Below, piece by piece: positions 43,305 to 53,306 of a DNA stretch of 64,000 nt. Within the stretch, counting starts at the first letter, position 1. The number at the start of each line of letters is the position of its first letter. The position numbers and the translations under genes are program-made. Below the pieces are notes generated by a model. That model ran no database searches, was not told where the DNA came from, and saw only the letters and a program-made list of their open reading frames with translations. Origin of the DNA: Bin55 sp963664665 (GTDB lineage Bacteria > Pseudomonadota > Gammaproteobacteria > Pseudomonadales > Azotimanducaceae); contig CAXXMH010000002.1 of the NCBI GenBank assembly GCA_963664665.2, forward strand, positions 183,828 to 247,827, read 5' to 3'.

Positions 43305-45554
43305 TTAGAAGGATAGTTCCCACTCCAACCCCCACTTTCGGTGGGCATTCAGCATAGCGGTTAGATTGTTAAAGTCGATCGAACCGATTAATGACACATC
43401 GTTAGTCAGATTTCGGACATAAGCTGCCACACGGTGTTTTTCCGATGCGGGTGTGTAGTTGATGCGAACTCCGCCATCGATTCTGCTAGCGTCGCGATAT
43501 TCAAGACTTTCGTAGAGGGTGAAACGAATGTCGTCGTGCCAGATCCAGTCCGTGCTGATCGTCAGCAATCCGGTTCTCATTGGTATTTCATAACTGAGAG
43601 CTGCCTGCCACATTAGCTTGGGCGCGTTGTAGAGCGAATTACCATGAATCGAATACTCGCCATTAGGTAATCGCGTGTTTGTCACTGTGCAACCGTATAG
43701 AAGCGTTGCCGATCCACACCCGTTTACGGACAAATCTTGGTCATCAATGGACGTTTCATTGAAGCTAAATCCCGCGTCGAGGAGTAATGACGCACTAGCG
43801 AAAAACTCAAAATTTACTTCAAACCCGTGCCCAGTAACATTTTCAGCGTTCACCAACGAATTGGTATGGCCTGCCCCACCGATCTTGGTCAGCTGAAAGT
43901 CATTGATATTGAATTGATAGACTGAAGCGTCAAAACGCAAGCGACGGTCGAGCAGAAGGCTTTTGAATCCGGTTTCAACGGATAGTCCGCGCTCTGCGTT
44001 GCCAATTGAAATTTCGTCCTGAAACAGCAACCGACCTTGAATCGAGGGTGCGCGATAGCTTCGAGCTAACCGCGCATACCAGTTTACGTTCGTTGACTGA
44101 TCGAAGAGAGCACTTAGATCCCAAGTAAACACGCGTGAGCTCGGCGTCGCGGTTAGCGGTCCGATTGGTCCGACGCCGGCGAATGAAAGAGGCGAAATCG
44201 TTCTTGTCGCTTCAAATTCCTTTGCGTCAGAGGACATCCTAGCGCCAGCTGAGAACGTCACTTGCTCGCGCTTCACTAGGTCCATCGAACCGAATAACGC
44301 CCAAGCAGACGTTTTCTGATTCTGATGTACGTAGCCGTTCAATGGATGTGTGGGATCGAGTGTTGAGTAGTTAAACGTCTCAATGTCAAAGTCCTCGCGG
44401 AATACATATGCCCCGATCACCCAGTTATTTTCGGATTGTGTGCCTTCAAGTCGAATCTCCTGACTCAACTGCACGTGACTGGGTATGCCGTCCGCTGTCT
44501 GCGCATCGAAAGGAATTCCTGGAGGCGGTCCCGATGGTTGTACGCCCGCAAACACAGAACCGTGGCCGCCATCAATATCTCCTCTTGACAGGCTTTCGAG
44601 GATACTGTGAACACCAGTTATTGAGACGAGATCGAAGGAATTCAATGAGTGGTTGAGCTTCACAACCATGCCGAGTTGTGATGCGTATTGCTCAATCTTT
44701 TCGGTATCCAGGTTGACTCGATCTCGACGAAATCCGTTAACTAAATTGCTGGACCCCTCCTCGATCGCGTTTCCGTAAAACAAGGTTGGCGTCGCATCAC
44801 TTAGCTGCCGAGCGTGAAGATTCAAAAGTACATCTGTATTTGGGCTTGGTGCCCACGCGATTTGAAAACGAAATGCTAGATCTTCGAACCCACCCAACAT
44901 CTCTTCTTGCATCATTCCTGGAGCCTCGTTGTTTACCCAATCCCCTAAACGGTTGTAGAGAAACGAAAACCTAGCTTGAGCATCGCCTCCCCTCAACGGA
45001 CGATTAATGACACCCGCTAAAGACCGATGACCGTGGTTACCGACTCCCGCTGTGAAATTCATCTCCTCCAGCGAAGAAGGTTTGAACGAATCGAATTTGA
45101 CGATGCCAGCAGTTGTGTTACGACCAAACAGCGTGCCTTGTGGACCTCGGAGGACTTCAACTCGCTCGATATCAAATAATGGGAAGCTCTTAGCTGTGGG
45201 ATTCTCCAATACGACCTCGTCCAGGACTAGGGATATAGGTTGTGAGGCGTTCAAGTCAAAATCGATATTGCCGATGCCTCTAATATAAAAACGAGGGGCA
45301 AGACGGCCATTAGATGATTCGACGCATAGGTTAGGTAATCGAGCTGCAAGCGTGAGAACATCTGCGCCACCCGCAAGAGACTCTCGAAAACTCTCGTCGT
45401 CGATAGTGCCGATTCCAAAGGGAATTTCCTGAACGTCCTGGCTACGTTTTTGTGCGGTAACCGTTATTTCTTCCAACTGCTGTGCCGAAACCGGTGAGCA
45501 CAAGACTACTGGAAGCATTAATGCACTGACGATGAAGAATAATCGCAATTTCAT
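43305..45554 (-). CDS. TonB-dependent outer-membrane receptor
   Basis: The 749-residue protein has a signal peptide ending at VSAQ, a TonB box (LEEITVTAQKR, residues about 27-37), a plug with APRFYIRGIGNIDFD and VEVLRGPQGTLFGRNTTAGIV, and a barrel that ends in GLEWELSF with a terminal Phe. Its length and TAQKR style match the CirA/FepA-type group common in sphingomonads and marine gammaproteobacteria, which handle terpenoids, aromatics, siderophores and others. It lies 246 bp upstream of the ABC exporter pair on the same strand. Co-transcription is possible but not shown. The gene runs the same way as the other TonB receptor at 45835 but is separated from it by a terminator. Confidence 0.92.
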   Translation of the reverse strand: MKLRLFFIVSALMLPVVLCSPVSAQQLEEITVTAQKRSQDVQEIPFGIGTIDDESFRESLAGGADVLTLAARLPNLCVESSNGRLAPRFYIRGIGNIDFDLNASQPISLVLDEVVLENPTAKSFPLFDIERVEVLRGPQGTLFGRNTTAGIVKFDSFKPSSLEEMNFTAGVGNHGHRSLAGVINRPLRGGDAQARFSFLYNRLGDWVNNEAPGMMQEEMLGGFEDLAFRFQIAWAPSPNTDVLLNLHARQLSDATPTLFYGNAIEEGSSNLVNGFRRDRVNLDTEKIEQYASQLGMVVKLNHSLNSFDLVSITGVHSILESLSRGDIDGGHGSVFAGVQPSGPPPGIPFDAQTADGIPSHVQLSQEIRLEGTQSENNWVIGAYVFREDFDIETFNYSTLDPTHPLNGYVHQNQKTSAWALFGSMDLVKREQVTFSAGARMSSDAKEFEATRTISPLSFAGVGPIGPLTATPSSRVFTWDLSALFDQSTNVNWYARLARSYRAPSIQGRLLFQDEISIGNAERGLSVETGFKSLLLDRRLRFDASVYQFNINDFQLTKIGGAGHTNSLVNAENVTGHGFEVNFEFFASASLLLDAGFSFNETSIDDQDLSVNGCGSATLLYGCTVTNTRLPNGEYSIHGNSLYNAPKLMWQAALSYEIPMRTGLLTISTDWIWHDDIRFTLYESLEYRDASRIDGGVRINYTPASEKHRVAAYVRNLTNDVSLIGSIDFNNLTAMLNAHRKWGLEWELSF

Positions 45555-45786
45555 GATTGAGTTTTGATTGAATGTAGGACATGAGTCCGGTTTAAAGTGT
45601 GTGAAACCACGTATGTTGGTTCAAGACACGCTACGCAGGTCACCTCCACTTAACTTTACTCGCTCTGCAAAGCATCTTGGTGTTTTAGCTGAATCACTTA
45701 GACGAGGTTTCGTGTTCGACGCCCTGCACTGCTCGCTTGTCCCAACGAATCGTTCATGACAGGTTCCCATACTAGCTAGATTAAAA

Positions 45787-45814
45787 GAAAGGCGCGGATT
45801 TCGCCGCGCCTTTC
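45787..45814 (-). terminator. Rho-independent terminator after TonB receptor operon
   Basis: GAAAGGCGCGG and CCGCGCCTTTC form a perfect 11-bp stem around a 6-nt loop, 21 bp after the stop codon at 45835. On the - strand the stem is followed by TTTTAA, so it fits a terminator for the operon 53249-45835. It also shields the next TonB receptor gene (45554) from read-through. Confidence 0.85.
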
Positions 45815-45834
45815 CCTTGGTATTAACGAGCTTG

Positions 45835-48564
45835 TTACATCCGATATTGGACCCGCAAGTAGTAGGCTCCGCCTAAAAAGCCATACGGGGATTGCTCTGG
45901 ATAAATGAGACCAGACGCACCACCTGCACCACGAGCATCCACAGGACTGGTGGGATTTTCAGATGGGTAATGGTCCAACGCGTTTTCGACACCGAATACA
46001 GCTGTGAAGTTGTCGCCGAAATCCTTTGCAATCTCCAGATCTACCAGTAGTCCTGGATCAGGACGATATGAAACGCCAGCCGAGTTCAGTGTCGCATCGT
46101 AATGCGAACCGTACCTTCGTACCCTGAGAAAGCCTGACCAATCGTCGTAGGCGTGCATCCAAGTTGCAGTAATACGATTCGCGGGACTTCCGTCCTCAAT
46201 CGTATTCTTCAAGTGCAAACTTGTGAAGTTCGGGTTGAACTTTACGAGTTCCAGGCTCTTCCAGTTCCCAGCGACGACGAGCTTTGAATCTCCACCTTGG
46301 AATTCAAACGGTACGTTTAGGACGAGATCGATGCCAGATGCGTTCGCATCCTGCTGATTCGAGAAATATCGCACTGATGAAAAACTCGTCGCGTCAGGCA
46401 CACCTGCCGCAACTAATGCCGCGATATCTTCATCACTCAGATTGAAACGACTCGTGAAGGCGATTCGGCCTTGCATCTTGATACTGTAATAGTCAATGGT
46501 AAGGTCGCCCCAATCAAATTCCCATACTGCGCCAAGCGTCGTATTGGTTGATTCTTCTGGAACGAGTGCGACGGCACCTTTCTGTTGCGCTACTGGATTT
46601 GTTGGCGGTAATGTCGCGATATCGGCCAATTTACCATCCGTGAACTCAGTGGTCACGTTTCTCAAATTAGATTGGCCCGCAGTGGGTACTCGAAAACCCG
46701 TGCTATATGCACCTCGGAATGAAACCGTGTCATTCATTTGCACGCGACCGGTTACCTTCCAGTCAAGCGTCGTACCGAATGCATCGTAATCCTCGTATCG
46801 AAGCGCGGCACCGAGTTTCAGTGCTTCGGTGGCGTCGCCTTCAAGGTCAACGTACGCAGCCCATGCCTCAATGGTTCGTTCACCAGCGTCGGAAGCAGGG
46901 AATCCAGCAAAACCGTTTGAGCCGATGCCAAACCCCTGTCCAGTCAAGCCGTCAGGGCTTGGATCGATAAACCAGGAATTCGGTTCGCCTTGGACGAGTT
47001 CAAATGTTTCGCTCCGATTCTCCAATCCGGCTGCGACGTTCATCGGACCGTAAAACCGAGGCAGATCAAATGGCTTTGACACGTCAAAATTGACGACGGT
47101 GTCAGTTTCAATGTAAGTGCCCGGATGATAGCCTAGCTGTACGGAGGCTGGATCTTGACCCGCGTCGTAGAGCTTTGCCCAAACCTGCGGGTTAACCGTG
47201 TTATTGATGAAGTAAATCGCTTCGCTGGAACCTTGCACAACGCTTAAGTCCCAATACCATCCGTTCTCGTATGAACCTTGGAGACCTGCTGCGATGGATT
47301 GGTCCGTGACGTCGCCACCGAACTGTGGTGTAAAGCCACCCGGTTGTACTTCCTGAAACATGAAGCAATGGCTAGGTAAGCCCGCGATGATTGAGGTGTA
47401 GTTAGCACCAGCGTTTTGTTGTGCGTAAGAAACTAAGGAGTCCGGATCCTGAATCGTATCGGGTCCACAACCGCCCATAGTCGAGTCTAGATTTGCAACT
47501 CGAACACTTTCAGCCCACATTTCAGCACCTGGAGTATCCGCATCCACCACTAACCGCGTCACAGGATCGAAGTAGAGGTCGTCTGCTCCGTTAAACACAC
47601 CATTTCGTGTGTTGGGGTTCCGGAAGTAAAAACCACCTTCGACGGTTCTTACTGAGTGATTGACCCAACCGTACGCTTCGACATCTGGCGTTAAATCAAT
47701 GCCGAAATTACCAAATAGTTTGATATCGTCGCGAATTTCTGGACCGCCCCAAACCATTGCGTGAGGAGTCCGTACCGAAGAATTACCTGCGTCGATCAGA
47801 TCTTGAGCATCACTTCGCTGTACGGCGCGGTCGGTTGGGTCCATAGCCTTGAACTCAGCACTTAGATTTGCAAAACCGTTGTCTCCCAACGGCAGACCAA
47901 CATTGCCGGCGTATACCATCCGTTGGCCATCGCCTTCAAACGTGCTGCCGAGCTTCCCTTCAAAGATTCCGCCGCTTCGATCGCGCTTAAGTACGAAATT
48001 CATGATGCCAGCGATTGCGTCAGAACCGTATTGTGCGGAAGCGCCGTCTCTTAGTACTTCCAATCGATCAATGGCGATCCCAGGAATCGATGAAAGGTCG
48101 GGGGCTTGAGAGCCACCAGACAGGCCAGAACCAAGTAATGCGATAACGGCACCACGGTGACGCCGTTTGCCGTTCAGTAGGACGAGAGTTGCATCAGGTG
48201 ACATGCCTCGAAGAGAAGCAGGGCGCATGATCGTCGCTGCGTCGGATATGGGTTCCTGATTGACGTTGTACGAGGGCACTAGTGCAGCTACAATCGCATC
48301 CAAGTCGCTAGCGCCTTGAGCAATGAAGTCTTCGCCCTGAATTACGTCCACCGGAACCGGTGAATCTGTTTCGCTGCGTCCACGTACGCGGGAGCCTACA
48401 ACGATGAGTTCCTCTTCAATCGGCATCGCTGTTGAGGCTGCACCTGCAGCATCAGCGTCTTCGCTCTCGTCTTGAGCTAGCACAAATTGTGAAAGCCCGA
48501 ACGAGAACGCAATTGTCATACACGCGATTGAGCGCGTAATTGAGCGGATAAGTTCTGAAGTCAT
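45835..48564 (-). CDS. TonB-dependent outer-membrane receptor, last gene of cytochrome/CRTAC1 operon
   Basis: The 909-residue protein has a signal peptide ending near VLAQDE, a TonB-box-like EEELIVVGSRVRGRSETDSP, a plug (residues about 60-190) with RPASLRGMSPDATLVLLNGKRRHRG and AQYGSDAIAGIMNFVLKRD, and a barrel ending in YYLRVQYRM. The form is the large 'TonB-dependent receptor plug' type with a loop holding paired Cys. It starts 118 bp after the CRTAC1-like gene at 48682 and probably shares its transcript, or has a promoter in that gap. The terminator at 45787-45814 closes the unit. Its link to a pentaheme cytochrome and FG-GAP protein suggests that the imported ligand is processed or oxidised at the cell envelope. 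The ligand is unknown. Confidence 0.92.
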   Translation of the reverse strand: MTSELIRSITRSIACMTIAFSFGLSQFVLAQDESEDADAAGAASTAMPIEEELIVVGSRVRGRSETDSPVPVDVIQGEDFIAQGASDLDAIVAALVPSYNVNQEPISDAATIMRPASLRGMSPDATLVLLNGKRRHRGAVIALLGSGLSGGSQAPDLSSIPGIAIDRLEVLRDGASAQYGSDAIAGIMNFVLKRDRSGGIFEGKLGSTFEGDGQRMVYAGNVGLPLGDNGFANLSAEFKAMDPTDRAVQRSDAQDLIDAGNSSVRTPHAMVWGGPEIRDDIKLFGNFGIDLTPDVEAYGWVNHSVRTVEGGFYFRNPNTRNGVFNGADDLYFDPVTRLVVDADTPGAEMWAESVRVANLDSTMGGCGPDTIQDPDSLVSYAQQNAGANYTSIIAGLPSHCFMFQEVQPGGFTPQFGGDVTDQSIAAGLQGSYENGWYWDLSVVQGSSEAIYFINNTVNPQVWAKLYDAGQDPASVQLGYHPGTYIETDTVVNFDVSKPFDLPRFYGPMNVAAGLENRSETFELVQGEPNSWFIDPSPDGLTGQGFGIGSNGFAGFPASDAGERTIEAWAAYVDLEGDATEALKLGAALRYEDYDAFGTTLDWKVTGRVQMNDTVSFRGAYSTGFRVPTAGQSNLRNVTTEFTDGKLADIATLPPTNPVAQQKGAVALVPEESTNTTLGAVWEFDWGDLTIDYYSIKMQGRIAFTSRFNLSDEDIAALVAAGVPDATSFSSVRYFSNQQDANASGIDLVLNVPFEFQGGDSKLVVAGNWKSLELVKFNPNFTSLHLKNTIEDGSPANRITATWMHAYDDWSGFLRVRRYGSHYDATLNSAGVSYRPDPGLLVDLEIAKDFGDNFTAVFGVENALDHYPSENPTSPVDARGAGGASGLIYPEQSPYGFLGGAYYLRVQYRM

Positions 48565-48681
48565 AGAAATCCCTTATGTTCCAGCTCGGTTTCGCGCATT
48601 ATATGGTTAGATCAACTTGTTAGCATAGTAGGGACAATGGATTCGGGTCAGCGACAAAATAAGTGAAAGTACCTATCGAGT

Positions 48682-50508
48682 CTATTCAGAAGGCGCCCCA
48701 GTACCGTATTCGAGAACAATAGCTTGATTCAAAGCGATACCAGTAAACACTTCAGCGTCCTCGTTCGGCCAAATGACCTCCAGTCTCTCAATAACTGATG
48801 TACCCCCGGTGGCGAAATGCGCCGAAGCGTCGAATTGGGCAAGATAGCTTCGCGTTCGGGTTATATACCGAGCTTGCGTGAGACCGTCACCGGTAATACG
48901 GACAGTTGCCCCGATTCCGTATTGATTTGAATCCTTGTATACAAGCCGGACGTTGAGCCAGTTATTGCCTGTTGCGAGATCGTTGCGGATCACACTCGCT
49001 TTGCCACCGACGCTGGTAACTACGATGTCTAGGTCCCCGTCGGCATCCAAGTCACCGTACGCTGCGCCACGACCTACGATGGCGTTTCCAAGCGCGGAAT
49101 CTTTGGTCTCTACTGGTTGGAAAGTTCGCGCACAGTCTGTGCCGCAATTCCAGAATAGTTGAGGTTCTTGCTTGTAGGACTGACTCGCTTGGACCATCGT
49201 GATCTCTGGTTCAATGTGGCCGTTAACAGCAAAGAGATCGGTTCTTCCGTCGTTATCGACGTCGAAGAAAAACAAGCCGAACGTAAGTACTTTTCTGGTA
49301 TGTGAACCTATTCCGTGTACGATCGCGTCGTCGCTGAAGATATTCGCGTCGCTGGCATTGACATAAAACGATGACATCTCGTTCGCGAAATTTCCGATCG
49401 CGATGCCGAGTCGATCGTCATTGGAGAAGTGAGCAACGTCTAAGCCCATTGCGCCTGTCGCTGCACCTGCAGAATCGAACGCTACGCCATATTCGATTCC
49501 TTTTTCGGCAAATGTACCGTCTAATTGATTGATAAATAAGAAATTTCTTACTGTATCGTTTGCCACTATCAGATCAGACCAACCGTCATGATTGACATCA
49601 ACTACGGAAACCGCAAGCGCTTTGCCGATCGGTTCGCCAGTCTGTTCATTCAAGACTGTGATACCGGCGGAGTCGGATACGTCAGTGAATGTATGCCCGT
49701 CATTGCGATACAACCAAGAGGTCGAGCCGGGAAAGTCAGTTGGCGGTCCATATGCTCGACCCACACCCGTCAACTGAAAATCCACAGCCTGGTCAATCTC
49801 GACGGACCATGCAACGTAGTTGCAGACGAACAGGTCTAGGTCGCCATCGCGGTCGTAGTCGAAGAAGGTCGCACAGGAACTGAACGCGTTAACGTCGCCA
49901 CCTAATCCATACTCGTCGGTTGCGTTGATGAAGCGATCGCCATTCTCGTTTATGAAGAACTGGTTCCCACCAACTGCGGTAATGAACAGATCGGGGTATC
50001 GATCCCCGTTTACATCTCCCACCGCAGGCGCCATACCATAGACCGAAAGGTCCAGGTGTAATTGCGTTACGTCGTTGAACTGCCCTCGCCCATCATTTGC
50101 GTACAGTGCGGATTTCGCGATTAGGCCTGCGTTTTGTCCACTCTGTGGCCACTCGCGTGAATTGACGAAGAGCAAATCGAGATCGCCGTCAATGTCGAAG
50201 TCGAATATGGCGACTCCGCCTCCCATCGTTTCGGGCAAAAGTCTGTCGCCAGTTGCTCCGTTTTCATGCACGAAAGTGATTCCGGAAGCTTGCGTGATAT
50301 CAGTGAAAGCGAATGAAGGGACCGTAGCATCTACGCTCGGAACGATGCTTGTCGCTACTGGGGTTTCAACCACGGTATCCGCAGGCTCTTCACATCGACT
50401 TACAAGTAGTACAGTCACTGCGATTAAGGCTATAACGCCTACGGCAATTGCTGATCGCTTAACCGCCTTTGTAAGCCTCTCAGATTCGGCATCCCTCGTC
50501 GCCATCAA
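48682..50508 (-). CDS. CRTAC1-type FG-GAP/ASPIC-UnbV protein, membrane anchored
   Basis: The 608-residue protein has one N-terminal membrane anchor (AIAVGVIALIAVTVLLVS, residues about 20-37). FG-GAP/VCBS-like repeats (about 70-480) follow with calcium-loop motifs such as DFDIDGDLDLLF, DVNGDRYPDLFI, DYDRDGDLDLFV and DVDNDGRTDLFAV. A C-terminal ASPIC/UnbV domain (about 515-600) carries GIGATVRITGDG and FDASAHFATGGTSVIERLEVIWP. The family is exported and forms a beta-propeller; its role is not established, though members bind or process surface ligands. It overlaps the cytochrome gene by 4 bp (50505-50508) and precedes a TonB receptor, so it may sit in the periplasm facing both. A related, lipid-anchored copy lies at 57649. 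Confidence 0.9.
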   Translation of the reverse strand: MMATRDAESERLTKAVKRSAIAVGVIALIAVTVLLVSRCEEPADTVVETPVATSIVPSVDATVPSFAFTDITQASGITFVHENGATGDRLLPETMGGGVAIFDFDIDGDLDLLFVNSREWPQSGQNAGLIAKSALYANDGRGQFNDVTQLHLDLSVYGMAPAVGDVNGDRYPDLFITAVGGNQFFINENGDRFINATDEYGLGGDVNAFSSCATFFDYDRDGDLDLFVCNYVAWSVEIDQAVDFQLTGVGRAYGPPTDFPGSTSWLYRNDGHTFTDVSDSAGITVLNEQTGEPIGKALAVSVVDVNHDGWSDLIVANDTVRNFLFINQLDGTFAEKGIEYGVAFDSAGAATGAMGLDVAHFSNDDRLGIAIGNFANEMSSFYVNASDANIFSDDAIVHGIGSHTRKVLTFGLFFFDVDNDGRTDLFAVNGHIEPEITMVQASQSYKQEPQLFWNCGTDCARTFQPVETKDSALGNAIVGRGAAYGDLDADGDLDIVVTSVGGKASVIRNDLATGNNWLNVRLVYKDSNQYGIGATVRITGDGLTQARYITRTRSYLAQFDASAHFATGGTSVIERLEVIWPNEDAEVFTGIALNQAIVLEYGTGAPSE

Positions 50509-53249
50509 GTCGCGCCAACGGAATGCAGACTTTTTCGATGTAAGTCGTAGATAACGATGGATTCACTTGCGTGGTTCGCAGCGGGGTTTTTCTGTCGTGC
50601 GGCATTTACCGCACGATCCTTTGCATTGTCATCAATGCGGTACTTCTGATGTTGCGTTCGATGGTACGCTGCGTTTTCGGTTGCACCGAGGCGTTCGAAT
50701 GTTTGCATAAGACCGTAATGAGACGTCACGTTTTCAGGATCTTCTCGTAGTGCCGCCTGATAGGTTTCGGTCGCGAGCGCCAGCAACTCGGTGCGTTTGT
50801 CGTCTTCCCTAGCGAGTTTTGACAACTCGAAGTACGAAAGTGCGAGTTCGTTTAGTAGGTTATAGTCGCGTGAAAAGTCGAATCCTCGCTCTACAGCATC
50901 TGTAAAAGCGGTTTGGCGAAGCTGATTGAATTTCTCGATTGCCGCTTCAAAGTTGCCAAGTTGTTTATCTACGAGACCTGAAAACCACGCAATTGACCAC
51001 GGATACGCGCCGCCGTTATAAGCGTCGTCTAAAGCGCTAGCAGCCTCGTCTAAACGTCCTTCTTTAAGAAGAACACGGGCTAAATTCAATTGACCTTCGG
51101 CCCGTTCAAGTGCGATCACTTTGCGAAACGCGAGTTCGGCCTGACGAAGACCTACACGCTTAGGTTTGAGCAGCATGCCTATGCCGTAGTCGTTCCATCG
51201 TTCCCAAGCGGGGATGTCACTTGTCTGAGTCGTTGACGCAAGTGGACTTTCGCCAATCGGTAACGTTATTGAGTCCTGTGCAATAGCGACGATTGGTAAG
51301 TCATTCTTCAAGCCTGGTTCGTCCGAGAAAAGAGCGTAATAATGCTGGTCAAACTTGCGATAGTTGAGTGATACTTCGATGTTGAGCTCAGAAATGTTCA
51401 TGTCATCGGGTACTCTCAATCGATAGAGTACGACGTCAGCGCTGCCGGGACCGATTTGATGGTCATACAGTTTGACGAATATGTCCTCTGCATTACGACG
51501 GTCGATTCGATTACCAGCGCGGTCGATGACGTATGCATTCACGAAGTGCGACCATGGATCAACCGCTGCTGTGTCAGGATTCAAGCCCCCACTTCGTCCA
51601 ATTACCTCGCCTTTGTCGGATTTCGAGTCCAATGCAAGCCAAACTTCGTTGGAGTCAATAGTTCCTTGCGTGAATTTATGGCCTACGCGCAAGGTGCGAA
51701 TGACTACTTCAATCAGATATTCCCGACCTCGTTCGAGGATTGGTACTGCGGGTCGTAATGGCGCGATAAGGGGTTTCGTTATGTCTTCGCCTTCGCGTAG
51801 TCCAAAAATATCGAGCCTCAAGGAATCCTTAAGTAATTCGATTTGTGGTTCGTTAACGGCAGGATCAAGTCCAGCCATGACTTGTATCGCGGTGTTAGCA
51901 GCAGGGAACTGATGACTGTGAATCTTTGAAGTTCCTGACTCGTCAAAATCTGCCGCGGCGAAATCAGTGGACTCGAGTAATGGCATATGGCAACCATTGC
52001 AATTACTGGCGGCTTCTTGTGGATAGTAGAAACTCCCTACACCGTGTCCGGACACTCCACTCACCAGAAACGAGTCGTAATGATTCTGACCTCGAAGCCA
52101 TTTGTATTTATTCAGCTCCTCAGGTAGGTGCACCTTATGACACGTGCTACAGAATTCCGCAGTTTGATGGAATGGTTTTAGGTAAGAAGTCTTATGCAGC
52201 TTCGGCCTCCCCTTAAGCAGCACGCCATGGACCCACTGCAAGAGTTCATCGTCGCTCGCCGCGAACGGGTATTGCTCAGGTAAACCAATGGTGAACTCTC
52301 CGTTTCCACGCACACCGTTCACTTCCTGAATCGCGTGACAACTTACACACGTCAGTCCAGCTTGACCGGCCGGGTGAGTTTGGAAGTCAATGGTGGGATC
52401 GTCGAATAACCCGGAGAACAGGGGTACCGGATCATGGCAGCTAGCGCAGAATCGAGAGGCATCAACGCTCCCATCCCGTTCTAATACTTTCGCGCGCGTG
52501 TTATTCACTGCGAATGCGTACGCTGGATTGTTGAACGAGGCGAATCGATGTGCACTTACGGCCCAGCTTGCGTGAACATCGGCATGACACGATTGACATT
52601 GGTCGTCGGTCATCAGTGCTTCTGCCTCAATGTAACCCCCGTGTGTCGTTTGCGCCAGTGATGGTGAGAAGTCAGCCGCCGTAGCAGTCTCCTCGAAATC
52701 GAGTTGCAACGCGATTAATCCACCGATTGCGAACACCAAACTGACCGCACCGACCGCAACACCAGATTTCCATCGAATTCTTGGGCCAACGAGCCGATGC
52801 AAAATGAATAACCATATAGCCGCTACCGGCGCTAATACATGCAGCCAGTAGGTCAGTGCTCGTGCGGTCTCATGCTTGAGTTCAAACCACGGGAGTCCGC
52901 GCGTCAAGGCGATTCCAGAGACAAACAGGATGAGGATCGTCACAAACAACCCAATGCCTAAGCGGACCGCCGTTCGATTGGGTTTCGAGATCGCGCGTCG
53001 AAGATGTAGTGCGCCGAACACCAATGTAGGTACGATCACCAATATGCCTAATACCAAGTGCACCAGGAACATCACTTGGTAGAAAGCGTTCTCAATGATC
53101 TGATCGGAAATCCACTGCACGAAACTCACGACGACGAGATAAACCGAGTCCACGACGAGTAAGGAAATAGCTACCAATACCGCGACGAGTAGCCTTCGCA
53201 TTCCCCGTGTAATTACGGGCATGGTCCGTGGAGACTTAATGTCAGTCAT
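50505..53249 (-). CDS. Membrane-bound pentaheme cytochrome c with C-terminal TPR domain
   Basis: The 914-residue protein opens with about five membrane helices (roughly residues 18-45, 57-82, 97-118, 132-153 and 162-182), with His residues that resemble a cytochrome-b561-type bundle. It continues in the periplasm with five CxxCH heme c sites at about 218, 268, 301, 367 and 417 (CQSCH, CASCH, CVSCH, CSTCH, CNGCH), like cytochrome c554/NapC-group multihemes. Residues about 430-640 are beta-rich. The end (about 690-890) holds TPR-like helices for protein binding. It should carry electrons between a quinol pool and periplasmic partners. It is translationally coupled to the CRTAC1-type gene and leads the operon that ends in a TonB receptor. 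Heme-binding is firm; the electron donor or acceptor is unknown. Confidence 0.87.
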   Translation of the reverse strand: MTDIKSPRTMPVITRGMRRLLVAVLVAISLLVVDSVYLVVVSFVQWISDQIIENAFYQVMFLVHLVLGILVIVPTLVFGALHLRRAISKPNRTAVRLGIGLFVTILILFVSGIALTRGLPWFELKHETARALTYWLHVLAPVAAIWLFILHRLVGPRIRWKSGVAVGAVSLVFAIGGLIALQLDFEETATAADFSPSLAQTTHGGYIEAEALMTDDQCQSCHADVHASWAVSAHRFASFNNPAYAFAVNNTRAKVLERDGSVDASRFCASCHDPVPLFSGLFDDPTIDFQTHPAGQAGLTCVSCHAIQEVNGVRGNGEFTIGLPEQYPFAASDDELLQWVHGVLLKGRPKLHKTSYLKPFHQTAEFCSTCHKVHLPEELNKYKWLRGQNHYDSFLVSGVSGHGVGSFYYPQEAASNCNGCHMPLLESTDFAAADFDESGTSKIHSHQFPAANTAIQVMAGLDPAVNEPQIELLKDSLRLDIFGLREGEDITKPLIAPLRPAVPILERGREYLIEVVIRTLRVGHKFTQGTIDSNEVWLALDSKSDKGEVIGRSGGLNPDTAAVDPWSHFVNAYVIDRAGNRIDRRNAEDIFVKLYDHQIGPGSADVVLYRLRVPDDMNISELNIEVSLNYRKFDQHYYALFSDEPGLKNDLPIVAIAQDSITLPIGESPLASTTQTSDIPAWERWNDYGIGMLLKPKRVGLRQAELAFRKVIALERAEGQLNLARVLLKEGRLDEAASALDDAYNGGAYPWSIAWFSGLVDKQLGNFEAAIEKFNQLRQTAFTDAVERGFDFSRDYNLLNELALSYFELSKLAREDDKRTELLALATETYQAALREDPENVTSHYGLMQTFERLGATENAAYHRTQHQKYRIDDNAKDRAVNAARQKNPAANHASESIVIYDLHRKSLHSVGAT

Positions 53250-53306
53250 TGCACGATTTGATCCAGTGTGCGTTGCATTGCGACACGGTCGACGACATAG
53301 AGGGAT

